Of a DNA stretch of 34,594 nucleotides, positions 8,031 to 16,732 are shown one piece after another. The first letter of the stretch is position 1. The number at the start of each line of letters is the position of its first letter. Position numbers and translations under genes: made by a program. The notes under the pieces are model-generated. The model saw nothing but the letters and a program-made list of their open reading frames with translations, did not search any database and was not told the DNA's origin. This DNA comes from CAYMLL01 sp964390645 (lineage in GTDB: Bacteria > Planctomycetota > UBA8108), in the NCBI GenBank assembly GCA_964390645.1, contig CAYMLL010000037.1, forward strand, positions 1 to 34,594, in the 5' to 3' direction.

Positions 8031-8990
8031 GTGTCACGACAGGGCTGCCGGCGATTTTCGAGGGGCCCGGCTCTCGACCCGGAAGCGGTCGCACGGCCCA
8101 CGGCGGTATGCGGGGCGGTTCCAGCCGGCCGGCGCGTCGGGAGGCGCTTCGCGCTTCTGCCGGTCGCCGGTCTCCTCGTCGCTCTTTCTTGCGACGTACC
8201 GGAGCCGGACGGGACTCCCGTCCCGGGACGGGACTCCGTCTCGACGAGCCGAGACGAGCCGCTCGACTCCGCGTCGCCGGAGCCGCTCGACCCGGGGCCG
8301 ACCGCGGCGACTCCCGCTTCCGGAGACTCCACCCCCGTGGCGCTCGCGTCCGGGCCGGCGACGAAGCCGGCTCCCGGCAGCGTCGAGGGCATCGTTCGCT
8401 ATACCTACGACGCCGCGAAGCCCTGGCGCTACGGCCGCTACTACGTCGACGGTCGCAAGGGCGGGCCGCTCCGCGAAGCGGTCGTCTGTCTCGAGGCGTC
8501 CACGGCGAGGCTCCGTCGGCCGCCTCCCGGCCGGCCTTCCACCGTGGTCATCGACCAGAAGGACCACGCGTTCGTTCCGGAGACGGTCGCGGTCCGTGTC
8601 CGTGACAGCGTCCGCTTCACCAACAACGACTACACCCTCCACAACGTCCACTCGCTGTCGCCGCTGCTGACGTTCAACGTCAATGTCCCGTCCGGAGACG
8701 GCCACGTCGTCTCCTGCACGAGAGCCGGAGGCTCGAATCGGCCAGCTCTCATCGGTTGCCACCTGCACTCATCCATGCGAGGCTGGATCTACATCTTTGA
8801 CCATCCCTTCTTCCAGGTCACCGCGCGCGACGGACGCTTCCGGCTGGATTCGGTACCCGCCGGCCGCTACGACCTGGTGCTGGTTCACCCCGCGGGTGGG
8901 CTGCGCTGGCGCCGTCCGGTGGACGTCGAGGAGGGCCGTACCCAGACCGTCGAGATCGCGCTCTCGCCGGAGCACTTCGAGGAGTTCTGA
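8031..8990 (+). CDS. Exported cupredoxin-domain protein
   Basis: The 319-residue product has a hydrophobic export segment ('FALLPVAGLLVALSC', about 39-53) followed by a Pro/Ser/Asp-rich linker. The cysteine at the end of the segment could be lipidated, but the lipobox is poor. A cupredoxin domain follows: 'VVIDQKDHAFVPETVAVRV', 'VRFTNNDYTLHNVHS' with the first copper-ligand histidine, and 'LIGCHLHSSMRGWI' with Cys243, His246 and Met249, a type-1 copper set spaced C-x2-H-x2-M. The last 60 residues look like a carboxypeptidase-regulatory beta sandwich ('RFRLDSVPAGRYDLVLVHP'). GTG at 8031, 5 nt after the cytochrome stop, is chosen; an ATG at 7980 inside the cytochrome gene is the alternative. 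Context suggests a copper electron shuttle for the adjacent molybdoenzyme. Confidence 0.75.
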   Translation: MSRQGCRRFSRGPALDPEAVARPTAVCGAVPAGRRVGRRFALLPVAGLLVALSCDVPEPDGTPVPGRDSVSTSRDEPLDSASPEPLDPGPTAATPASGDSTPVALASGPATKPAPGSVEGIVRYTYDAAKPWRYGRYYVDGRKGGPLREAVVCLEASTARLRRPPPGRPSTVVIDQKDHAFVPETVAVRVRDSVRFTNNDYTLHNVHSLSPLLTFNVNVPSGDGHVVSCTRAGGSNRPALIGCHLHSSMRGWIYIFDHPFFQVTARDGRFRLDSVPAGRYDLVLVHPAGGLRWRRPVDVEEGRTQTVEIALSPEHFEEF

Positions 8991-8994
8991 ACCC

Positions 8995-10164
8995 GTGGAA
9001 CGCAAGCTGATCGATCGACGTCGGGCCCTCGGCAAGCTGACCTCCCGGTTCGCGGCCTTCGCCGCCTGCGTATCGGCGCCGGGCTTTGTCTTCCCCGGAG
9101 AGGACGAGGCGGACGAGCTGGTTCCCTTTCTGGGCATGCCCCGGGCGAAGCCGAAGATGCTCGACTGGGAGACGCTCGACAGCTGGATCACTCCCCAGGA
9201 GCAGGTCTTCAGCGTCTCTCACTACGGGGAGCCCGAGGTCGACGCCGGGACCTACTCGCTGGAGATCTCCGGCCTCGTCGACAGGCCGAGGAAGCTGAGT
9301 CTCGAGGATCTGCGCGGGCTGTCGAAGGTCGACCGGCTGATGACGCTCGAGTGCTCCGGCAACGGCGCCTCGAAGGGCTTCATGGGGGCGGTGTACAACA
9401 GCAAGTGGAGCGGCGCGGCGCTGGCTCCGCTGCTGCGCTCCTGCGGTATCAAGGACACCGCGAAGGAGATCGTCTTCTTCGGCTTCGACGAGAAGAAGGA
9501 GAAGATCCGCAAGGTCGAGGTCGACGTGCCGTTCGGCCGCAGCCTGTCGATCGCGGACGCGATGCGCGACGAGAACATCCTCGCCTACGAGCGTGGGGGC
9601 AAGCCGCTCGAGCGGCGCAACGGCGCGCCGCTGCGACTGATCATGCCCGGCTGGTACGGCATCGCCAACGTCAAGTGGCTGCGGCGCATCGAGGTCCGGG
9701 ACCGTCGCTACATGGGGAGGTTCATGGGGCGCGACTACGTGACGCTGCGGGGCGAGCGCAAGGGAGGCAAGGTGGTCTTCGTCGAGTCGTCGGTGACCAG
9801 GATGAACCTCAAGTCGATGGTCGCGCGAGTGACGAGGCGCTCGACGAAGGACGGCCTCGTGCCGACGAGGGCCTTCGGCGCGGTCTGGGGAGACGGGACG
9901 CCGATCGAGAAGGTCGAGGTGAGGGTGGACGACGGCGACTGGCGCCGGGCCGAGCTGGCCGAGGAGCCGCGCTCGAAGTACAGCTGGACCTTCTTCTCGA
10001 TCGACCTCGGCACGTTGAAGCCGGGCAAGCACACGCTCGTCTCGCGCGGCGTCGCCGCGCGCGGCAGGGTGCAGCCGAGCGCCGAGGACGACGAGATCGC
10101 GCTGAAGAAGACGTACTGGGAAGCCTACCAGCAGTGGCCGCGGGAGATCGAGCTCGAGGGCTGA
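8995..10164 (+). CDS. Sulfite oxidase-type molybdopterin oxidoreductase (Tat-exported)
   Basis: The 389-residue product has the sulfite oxidase fold. A short Tat-like leader (D-R-R-R-A-L-G-K, then hydrophobic residues to about 35) suggests periplasmic export with cofactor. The molybdopterin domain includes 'YSLEISGLVDRPRKLSLEDL', then 'LMTLECSGNGASKGF' with Cys120 as expected Mo ligand, 'GFDEKKEKIRKVEV', 'LAYERGGKPLERRNGAPLRL' and 'MPGWYGIANVKWLRRIEV'. A C-terminal Mo-co dimerisation domain follows ('GAVWGDGTPIEKVEVRVDDG', then the W-x-E-A-Y end). The family oxidises sulfite to sulfate, or related substrates (SorA, SoxC, YedY-like). GTG at 8995, 4 nt after the cupredoxin stop, gives the Tat leader. 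No cytochrome domain is fused, so the two upstream genes are natural electron acceptors (inference). Confidence 0.85.
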   Translation: MERKLIDRRRALGKLTSRFAAFAACVSAPGFVFPGEDEADELVPFLGMPRAKPKMLDWETLDSWITPQEQVFSVSHYGEPEVDAGTYSLEISGLVDRPRKLSLEDLRGLSKVDRLMTLECSGNGASKGFMGAVYNSKWSGAALAPLLRSCGIKDTAKEIVFFGFDEKKEKIRKVEVDVPFGRSLSIADAMRDENILAYERGGKPLERRNGAPLRLIMPGWYGIANVKWLRRIEVRDRRYMGRFMGRDYVTLRGERKGGKVVFVESSVTRMNLKSMVARVTRRSTKDGLVPTRAFGAVWGDGTPIEKVEVRVDDGDWRRAELAEEPRSKYSWTFFSIDLGTLKPGKHTLVSRGVAARGRVQPSAEDDEIALKKTYWEAYQQWPREIELEG

Positions 10165-10186
10165 GGGGCGCTCCGCGTCCGTCTCG

Positions 10187-10211
10187 GCGATCGGGCCGTC
10201 TCAGCGATCGC
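10187..10211. terminator. Stem-loop between convergent genes
   Basis: A perfect 7-bp inverted repeat, GCGATCG (10187-10193) and CGATCGC (10205-10211), has an 11-nt loop. It lies after the sulfite oxidase stop and spans the stop codon of the convergent giant gene. It is a candidate shared terminator; there is no U-tract. Confidence 0.35.
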
Positions 10212-13200
10212 GCAGCTCGACGCGCAGCGCCCCGGTCGCGCTCTCCAGGAGCAGGGTGCACCGGCTCGCGCCCTTCGGGTGCTGGGCCGTGCGGTCGGGC
10301 GCGATCGTGCGTCGCCGGCGGTTGACCCAGAGGACCGCACCGGACGGCGCCGCCGTGGCGTGGCCGATGTCGATCGTCGTCGGGCGCTCCTCGTCGACGG
10401 TGAACTGCACGACGCGAGCTCCCGCCGCGCTCGCTGCCGGCAGCTCCGCCGTCGGCAGCGAGCCGTCGACCCGGCTGTAGCACGTCTTCCAGCTCAGGGA
10501 GCCGGAACCCGACACGAGGGCGTCGTCGCCGGCTGCCAGCGCTGCCGCGGCGGTCGCTGTCGGCTCCAGCACCCGCCACGTGCGCACGAAGCGCCCCGTC
10601 GGCAGCGTGTAGGGGCCCGGGCGCCCGAGCTCGGAGAGAGAGCGCACCAGGTCGACGAGCTCGTCGCGCCGCAGCGTCTGCGCCAGCCCCGTCGGCATGA
10701 TCGACACGTCCGACCCCGTCACCGCCTGGATGCGGCCCGCGGGCACGAAGACGACGCGGTCCTTCGCGTCGCGTAGCTCGATGCCGTCGTCCGCCCGCCG
10801 AGTCACCGTGCCGCTGTGGATCGCGCCGCCCCTGTCGATGACGACGACGGGCTCGTAGCCCTCCTTCATCTTCGCGCTCGGCTCCAGCAGCGACTCGACG
10901 ATGTGGACGAGCTGCGAGCTGCCGCCGAGACTGCTGAGGTCGGGCCCTACCTTGCCGCCGGCGCCGCCGACGGCGTGACACGTGACGCAGCGCAGCGTGT
11001 CGCGCCGGAAGACGGCCTCGCCGCGCGCCGGGTCTCCCTGCGCGGCGACGGAGCGAAGCAGCGCCGTGAGCTCCGCCGGCGCCGGCATCGTCGTGACCGG
11101 CTGCAGCGATCCGGCCCGCGTCAGCTCGGCGACGAGCCGCTTCATGTCGCGACCCGACGAGCCGGCGATGCGGACGCCCGTCGCGGCGACCTGCGACTCG
11201 AGCGTGCTGCCGTCGAGCGCCGTCGCGAGGAGCTCGTCGCCTCCCTTCAGACCGACGAAGGCGTCGAAGAGGAGCTCGACGCGGGCCGCGTCGCCGGCCG
11301 CTGCGAGCAGCGCCGCGGCGATCGGCGCCGCACGCCCGGCGTCGATCGTCGCGAGGGCGGCCGTCGCCGTGACGCGGACCGACACGTCCTCCGCCGCCTC
11401 CGAGAGCCTCGACAGCGTCTCGCTGCCGGCGTCGAGCCTGGCGATCGCGAGGCCCGCCGTGTGACGCAGCGGCGGCGAGGCCGTCGGGTCGCCGAGGACT
11501 CGCGTCAGGACGGGCAGCGCCTGCGCAACCCTCCAGTCACCCGCCAGCCGTGCGGCGACGTCGACAACGCGCGCGTCGTCAGCGGAGAGGGCCTCGAGGA
11601 TGCGCTGCGCGCTCGCGGGCGGGGGGCTCCCTCGCCGCGCGCCGGTGCCGAGGGCGTCGAGCAGCGCCGTCGCGCTCGCGGCATCGGAGGCGACCTGCGC
11701 CAGGGCGATGTCGAGGACCATCGCGAGCTCGCGGGGCGCGCCGAGCGAGCCGATGAGCTCCAGGGCCTCCCGGCGTTCGCGCCCCGAGATCTCTCCGGCC
11801 TGCACGAGGCGCACGAGCGGCTCGAGCGACGCCTTCTTGCCGACGGCGCCGAGCGCGAACGCGAGGCGCTCCGGCTTGCCATCGAAGACCGGCTTGCCGC
11901 TCGCCAGGACGGGCAGCCAGGAGCTCTCGAGCTCGCGAGCGGTCGTCCAGACCGCGTGCTCCAGCGAGCGGTCGAGCGGCCTGTCGAGCGCCGACAGCGC
12001 GAGCTCCGCGCCGCGCCGACCGCCGATGGCGCGGGCCGCGCCGACCGCCGCCAGCCGCACGCGCGGCTGCTCGTCGGTGACGCCGGCCGCGACGATCCGC
12101 CCGGCGTCGTCCAGAGCCGCGTGGAGGTCGGCGACGACGAGGAAGGCCGCGGCGCGCACACGGTGGTCGCTCGACGACAGGACCCGTCGCAGCAGGTCCG
12201 CGTCGACGATCCGCAGACCCTGGAGAACCCGCAGCGCCTCCAGCCGCTGGTGCTCGCGCTCGGGGCTTCTTGCATCGGGGCTTCTTGCATCGGGGCTTTT
12301 TGCATCGGGGCTTCTTGCATCGGGACTCCGGGCCGCGGGGCTCCGCGCGTCGAGAGTCGCGAGCCATCGGCGGAGCTCCGGGACGACGTCCCGCGCGCCG
12401 CGCTCGCGCAGCAGCCGCCGCGCCTGGTCGCGCGTCCAGTCCTCGGGCAGCTTCAGGGCGTCGAGCAGCTCCCGGGTCGAGGCTGCCGCCAGACGGGGCG
12501 GCTCGACCGGCTCCCGGCCCTTCGCGGTCAGCCGCCAGATGCGACCGTGACGGTGGTCGCGCAACGGGTGGTGGAAGTCGACCTCGCCGTGATCGATGAT
12601 CGGGCTGTACCAGTCGACGACGTAGATCGCGCCGTCCGGACCCATCTTGACGTCCACCGGACGGAACGAGCGATGCGATGACGACAGCACGTCGCCGAGC
12701 AGGCGAGAGGTGTAGCCGCTGCCGCTGTCGGTCAGTCGGTAGCGCACGACGCGATTGGCGCGGAAGTCGCTCGTCACCAGGTTGCCGCTCCACGACGCGG
12801 GCAGGTGCCTCCCGGAGACGATCTCGAGGCCGCACTCCTTCGGTCGTCCCGGGTTCATCGTCGGGAGCGTGCGAGGCACTCCCTTCGCCGTGCCGTACGC
12901 GCTGCCCGCGAAGGTGTGCGCCGGGCCGCCTCCGCCGGCGCCGTCCGTCGAGAACGACTGCCCCCAGCGGTCGAAGGCGTGTCCCCACGGATTGACGAGC
13001 CCCCGGCTGTGGACCTCCAGACTCAGCACTCGCGGTCGCAGCCTCCAGATGCCGGAGCCGCTCAGCTGTCGCACCCCCCAGGGGGTCTCGACCCACGAGT
13101 TGATGTAGATCGACTGCGTGAAGTAGAGGTCGCCGCCGGGTCCCCAGCGCAGGCCGTGGATCATGTGGTGGACGTCGGCGTTGCCGAAACCCGACAGGAG

Positions 13201-14983
13201 CAGGTGTCGCCGGTCGGCGCGGTCATCCCCGTCGACGTCCTCGAGGAAGAGGACCTCGGTCGACTGCGTCACGAAGGCTCCGCCGCGGGCCGGGATCACC
13301 GACTGCGGCACCAGGAGCCGGTCCGCGAAGACCGTCGACTTGTCCGCCCGCCCGTCGCCGTCGAGGTCCTCCAGGATGAGGATCCGGTCGTCCGGCGCCT
13401 GCCCCGGCGCCAGGTGCGGGTAGATCGTGCTCGTCGCCACCCAGAGGCGCCCTCGCTCGTCCCAGTTGACGTTGATCGGGTTGGCGACCATCGGGTCGGA
13501 CGCGAAGAGGCTCACCTCGAGGGCGTCGGCGACGCGGAACCGCTCGAGCTCGGTCGCGACGTCGGGAGGCTGTGCGCCGCCGGGGACCTCGTGCTCGGGG
13601 TAGTCCCTCTCCCGCACGATCTCCCAGAACTGAGAGAGCGGCCGGCGCAGTCGCGAGATGTCCTCCTCCCTCTCGCGCACCATCGCCCTGAACTGCGCCA
13701 CCTCGCCCTCGTGATGGCCGCGCTCGTGACGGCGGAAGAGATAGATGTAGGCCTTGTTCTGCGGCCGGAACTGATAGAAGAAGAGGCGATTCTTGGCGAC
13801 GATCGCCCGGCGCAGCTCCTCGGCTCTCTCGAGGTCCGGTCCGCGCTCGATGGCGACTCCGCGCGCCCACGCCTGCGCGCTGCCGCGCGCGACGCGGCGA
13901 CCGCCGACGTCGAGGGCGTAGCTGCCGGGCGCGAGACCGTCGATGGTCAGCACGCGCGGCGCCTCCGCCACGAGTCCCGGTAGACGCTCGTCGATGACCC
14001 GCAGGCGGAGGCCGAACTCGGAGCGCCGTGCGTCCTCGACACGGCAGGCGCTCGCCTCCTTCACCGCCCCGTCCGCCGACAGCCGCAGCGACCACCTGTC
14101 GCCCGAGAGCCTCAGCGCCTTCGCGACGATGCGCGCCAGTGTCCGGTAGCCGCGCTCGTTGAGGTGGATGCCGTTGTCCGTCAGCGCCCCGGTGCCGTCG
14201 TCCGGCCGCGCTGCGTCGAGCTTCCCGAGCTCGTGAAAGACGTCGACGTGGAGGTGACCACGTGCCGCCGCCGTCACGCTCAGCAGCTTCGTCACGCGCT
14301 CGAGCCACTCGTTCTGCCCTCGCGGGTCGGGCCAGCCCTCGCCTCGCGCCTCGCGCGGCGGCGGCGACAGCAGAACGACCCGCACGCCGGCAGGCTCGAG
14401 AGCGTCGAGCAGTCGCTTCAGCCCCGTCTCGAAGCGTTCGAGGCCGGGAGCGCCATCGAAGGCGACGGTGGAGCCGTAGCCGATGAAGAGCACGTCGGGG
14501 CGCGCCTCGGCGACCTGCTCCAGCATGCGGTGGAAGCCGTAGTCGCGGGTGTCGTTGTCGGGAGGCTTCCAGCCGGAGCGGCGGTACTCGCCGGGCCCGA
14601 AGCCGGTGCGCGCCGTGCCGGTGATGTCGTCTCCGGGCCAGCCGAGGCTGCGAAAGACGATGTCGCGACGCGGCCACAGTCGTGTCAGCTCGCTATCGAG
14701 GTAGCCCTGGCGTGCCGCCCCATAGTTGGGGGTTTTTGTTTTTGGGGTGGCCTTGTTTGGCGCCCGGCTGGGGGGGGGGGGGGGGCAGTACTTCTTTTGG
14801 GGGGGGGGGGTTTGGGGGCCGCGACCGCGCCGGTGCCAGCCGGGCGTGGTCGGCCTTCGTGCGCGTCGAGCCGAGGTCGAGCAGCGGAGCCTCCCCGGCT
14901 CGCGGGCGACCCTGCGTCGCGATGAGCATCGTCGCGGCGAGGAGTGCAAGCGCCGTTCGCCGGCCGCGGAGGGAGTCGTTCAT
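10201..14983 (-). CDS. Giant SGNH hydrolase / PVC beta-propeller / HEAT / cytochrome c protein, 5' end disrupted
   Basis: From about 14710 down to 10201 one frame encodes roughly 1,500 residues in planctomycete order. An SGNH hydrolase-like domain comes first ('LDSELTRLWPRRDIVFRSLG', 'FIGYGSTVAFDG', 'DNGIHLNERGY' with the catalytic Asp and His). A PVC-type dehydrogenase beta-propeller follows ('VADALEVSLFASDPMVANPI', 'WGHAFDRWGQSFSTDGAGGG', 'GAIYVVDWYSPIIDHGEVDF'). HEAT repeats come next, then a cytochrome c domain ('FRRDTLRCVTCHAVGG', 'GPDLSSLGG') and a beta-rich tail. The probable start, ATG at 14983 with GGAG 6 nt upstream and a signal peptide ('RRTALALLAATMLIATQGRP'), lies in a different frame. 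The two are separated by an abnormal poly-G stretch (14711-14820), where the first SGNH block should be. Removing one base there would join the frames. I suspect an assembly or base-calling fault; real frameshift or phase variation is less likely. The protein is probably exported. Confidence 0.8.
12261..12350. repeat. 15-bp in-frame tandem repeat in the giant gene
   Basis: The unit CGGGGCTTCTTGCAT starts at 12261, 12276, 12291 and 12306. The third copy has one C-to-T change (Arg to Lys). Two degenerate units follow to about 12350. On the minus strand this encodes a pentapeptide run Arg-Ser-Pro-Asp-Ala. It forms a flexible linker between the first and later HEAT repeats. Confidence 0.85.
14711..14820. 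other. Abnormal poly-G / low-complexity stretch (probable sequence fault)
   Basis: The stretch holds 16 consecutive G (14770-14785), 12 consecutive G (14799-14810) and several G5, T5 and G4 runs. Composition changes sharply from the flanking codon-structured DNA. On the minus strand it would encode Pro/Lys/Asn runs foreign to the hydrolase family. The conserved first SGNH block is missing exactly here and the frames on either side differ by one base. G runs of this kind are a known failure mode of two-colour sequencing. Confidence 0.7.
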
Positions 14984-14989
14984 GGGAGT

Positions 14990-14993
14990 CTCC
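14990..14993 (-). promoter_or_regulatory. Shine-Dalgarno supporting ATG 14983
   Basis: GGAG on the minus strand is 6 nt before the ATG at 14983. The earlier in-frame ATG at 14995 has no such site. It supports the signal-peptide start of the disrupted giant gene. Confidence 0.5.
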
Positions 14994-14995
14994 AT

Positions 14996-15247
14996 CGCAA
15001 GGGTGACAAGGAGAGGAGCTCGAGGTGTTTCGCGCCCGGACGGCAGAGGCCCCGGCAGCAGACGCCCCGAGAGTACCCGACCCGGCGACGGCGTCGAAGA
15101 GTTGTCCGGGCCCTGCCGGCAAGGTGGGCTCGCGGTACGGTGGGCGGCACGAGTCGCCGGGGGGGCTTGTTTTCGTCAGGCCTCGTCGTAAGGTGGGGCC
15201 GAAGTGAAGCCTGGGCACGTACCGGCGCGAGGAGATGCCGCAGCGGC
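14996..15247. other. Divergent intergenic region
   Basis: This 252-nt stretch separates the giant gene (-) from the MBOAT gene (+). I see no convincing promoter. The best plus-strand pair is TTGTTT and TAAGGT with a 16-nt spacer near 15170-15195, at 3 of 6 matches each. No gene is apparent in it. Confidence 0.4.
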
Positions 15248-16729
15248 ATGCTGTTCGGTTCCTACACCTTTCTGTTCCTCTTTCTCCCTCTGACGCTGCT
15301 CGGGTTCCGGCTGCTCTCCGCCAGCGGTCATCGCTGGCTGCCGCTCGCCTGGCTGGTTCTCGCTTCGCTCGCGTTCTACGGCTGGGGGGAGACGAGTGAT
15401 CTGCTGCCCCTGGTCGGCTCCGTGCTCTTTAACTTCTCGGCGGGGCGATGGATCTCGCGAACGGTCGATCGGCGACCGCGACTCGCTCGCGCCTTCCTCG
15501 TCTGCGGCGTCGCGGCGAACCTTGCCCTGCTCGGCTACTTCAAGTACACGGGGTTTCTGCTGGAGACGCTGGGCCCCATCTTCGGTCGCTCGTGGACGAC
15601 GACCGAGATCGTCCTTCCGCTCGGAATCTCGTTCTTCACGTTCCAGCAGATCGCCTATCTCGTCGACAGCTTCCGCGGCCTGACGAGAGAGCACCGGCTT
15701 CTTCACTACGCTCTGTTCGTAACCTTCTTTCCGCAGCTCATCGCCGGGCCGATCGTTCATCACCGGACGATGCTGCCCCAGTTCACCGACTCCGAGTTCC
15801 GCTTCCGGGCGCGTGATATAGCGGTCGGCAGCGCGATCTTCACGATCGGCCTGGCGAAGAAGGTGCTGATCGCGGACGAGATGTCGAGCCACGTCGGGAT
15901 GGTCTTCGACGGTGAGGGCGACCTGACTTTCGGCCAGGCGTGGTCCGGGACGCTCGCCTACACCGTGCAGATCTACTTCGACTTCTCGGGGTACTCCGAC
16001 ATGGCGATCGGCCTCGGTCGTCTCTTCGGTATCCGGCTGCCCCTGAACTTCAACTCGCCCTACAAGGCCGGCAACATCATCGACTTCTGGCGACGCTGGC
16101 ACATGACGCTGTCCGCGTTCCTGCGCGACTACGTCTACTTCGCGTTCGGCGGCAATCGCAAGGGGAAGACACGGCGTCACGTCCATCTGATGCTGACGAT
16201 GCTCCTGGGAGGATTGTGGCACGGAGCCGGCTGGGCTTTCGTCATCTGGGGGGCTCTTCACGGGGTGTACCTGATCGTCAATCACGCCTGGAACGCGTTC
16301 TGCCGGCGCGGGGGCGGGCGTGCTCCGAGCGGCCGCGCGTGGGCGATCGCCGCTCGGACCCTGACGTTCCTCTGTGTCGTTCTCGCGTGGGTGCCGTTCC
16401 GCGCGGAGACCTTCGAGGGCTCGACTCGCGTGTTCTCGGCGATGGTCGGGATGCACGGGCTCTCGTTCGAGTCCGCGGGGCTCGGGGGCGGCCGCGCCGT
16501 GATGATCATCCTCGCCTTGATCGCCGCCTGGGTGCTGCCGAACACGCAGGAGATGATGCGCGCGTTTCGCCCGTCCGTGGACCGGACGCCTGGGTACGAG
16601 GGTTGGCGTGTCCTGCGACGCTTGCGCTGGAGCCCGTCGCTGACGTGGGCGATGGTCCTCGCCGTGATCTTCATGGCGAGCGTGCTGCAGATGGCACGGG
16701 TCGGCGAGTTCATCTACTTCCGGTTCTGA
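15248..16729 (+). CDS. MBOAT O-acyltransferase, AlgI-type
   Basis: The 493-residue polytopic membrane protein starts with 'MLFGSYTFLFLFLPLTLLG', the classic AlgI/DltB-type start. Further family blocks are 'GYFKYTGFLLETLG', 'LPLGISFFTFQQIAYLVD', 'FFPQLIAGPIVHH', 'YTVQIYFDFSGYSDMAIGLG', 'NFNSPYKAGNIIDFWRRWH' and 'LGGLWHGAGWAFVIWGALHG'. His325 and His338 in the last block are the conserved active-site histidines. Such proteins move acyl (often acetyl) groups across the inner membrane to an extracytoplasmic acceptor, usually a polysaccharide. The ATG at 15248 is fixed by the family start; longer upstream reading would add non-homologous residues. An SGNH-type partner follows after 3 nt. No glycan synthase genes lie nearby, so the acceptor is unknown. 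Confidence 0.92.
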   Translation: MLFGSYTFLFLFLPLTLLGFRLLSASGHRWLPLAWLVLASLAFYGWGETSDLLPLVGSVLFNFSAGRWISRTVDRRPRLARAFLVCGVAANLALLGYFKYTGFLLETLGPIFGRSWTTTEIVLPLGISFFTFQQIAYLVDSFRGLTREHRLLHYALFVTFFPQLIAGPIVHHRTMLPQFTDSEFRFRARDIAVGSAIFTIGLAKKVLIADEMSSHVGMVFDGEGDLTFGQAWSGTLAYTVQIYFDFSGYSDMAIGLGRLFGIRLPLNFNSPYKAGNIIDFWRRWHMTLSAFLRDYVYFAFGGNRKGKTRRHVHLMLTMLLGGLWHGAGWAFVIWGALHGVYLIVNHAWNAFCRRGGGRAPSGRAWAIAARTLTFLCVVLAWVPFRAETFEGSTRVFSAMVGMHGLSFESAGLGGGRAVMIILALIAAWVLPNTQEMMRAFRPSVDRTPGYEGWRVLRRLRWSPSLTWAMVLAVIFMASVLQMARVGEFIYFRF

Positions 16730-16732
16730 GAC

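Noticed and set aside
12261..12350. CRISPR-like array
   Set aside because: Units are directly adjacent 15-mers without spacers, in frame inside a gene, and no cas genes are near.
10816..12681. Long plus-strand open frame (about 620 residues) opposite the giant gene
   Set aside because: It is Arg/Asp/Val-rich with no recognisable domain and mirrors codons of the real minus-strand gene. Such shadows are expected in DNA with very high GC at third positions.
14770..14810. Phase-variable poly-G contingency locus
   Set aside because: The tract length could switch the frame, but the surrounding bases are also abnormal and the conserved SGNH block is missing, so a sequence fault explains more. Recorded as an alternative in the findings.
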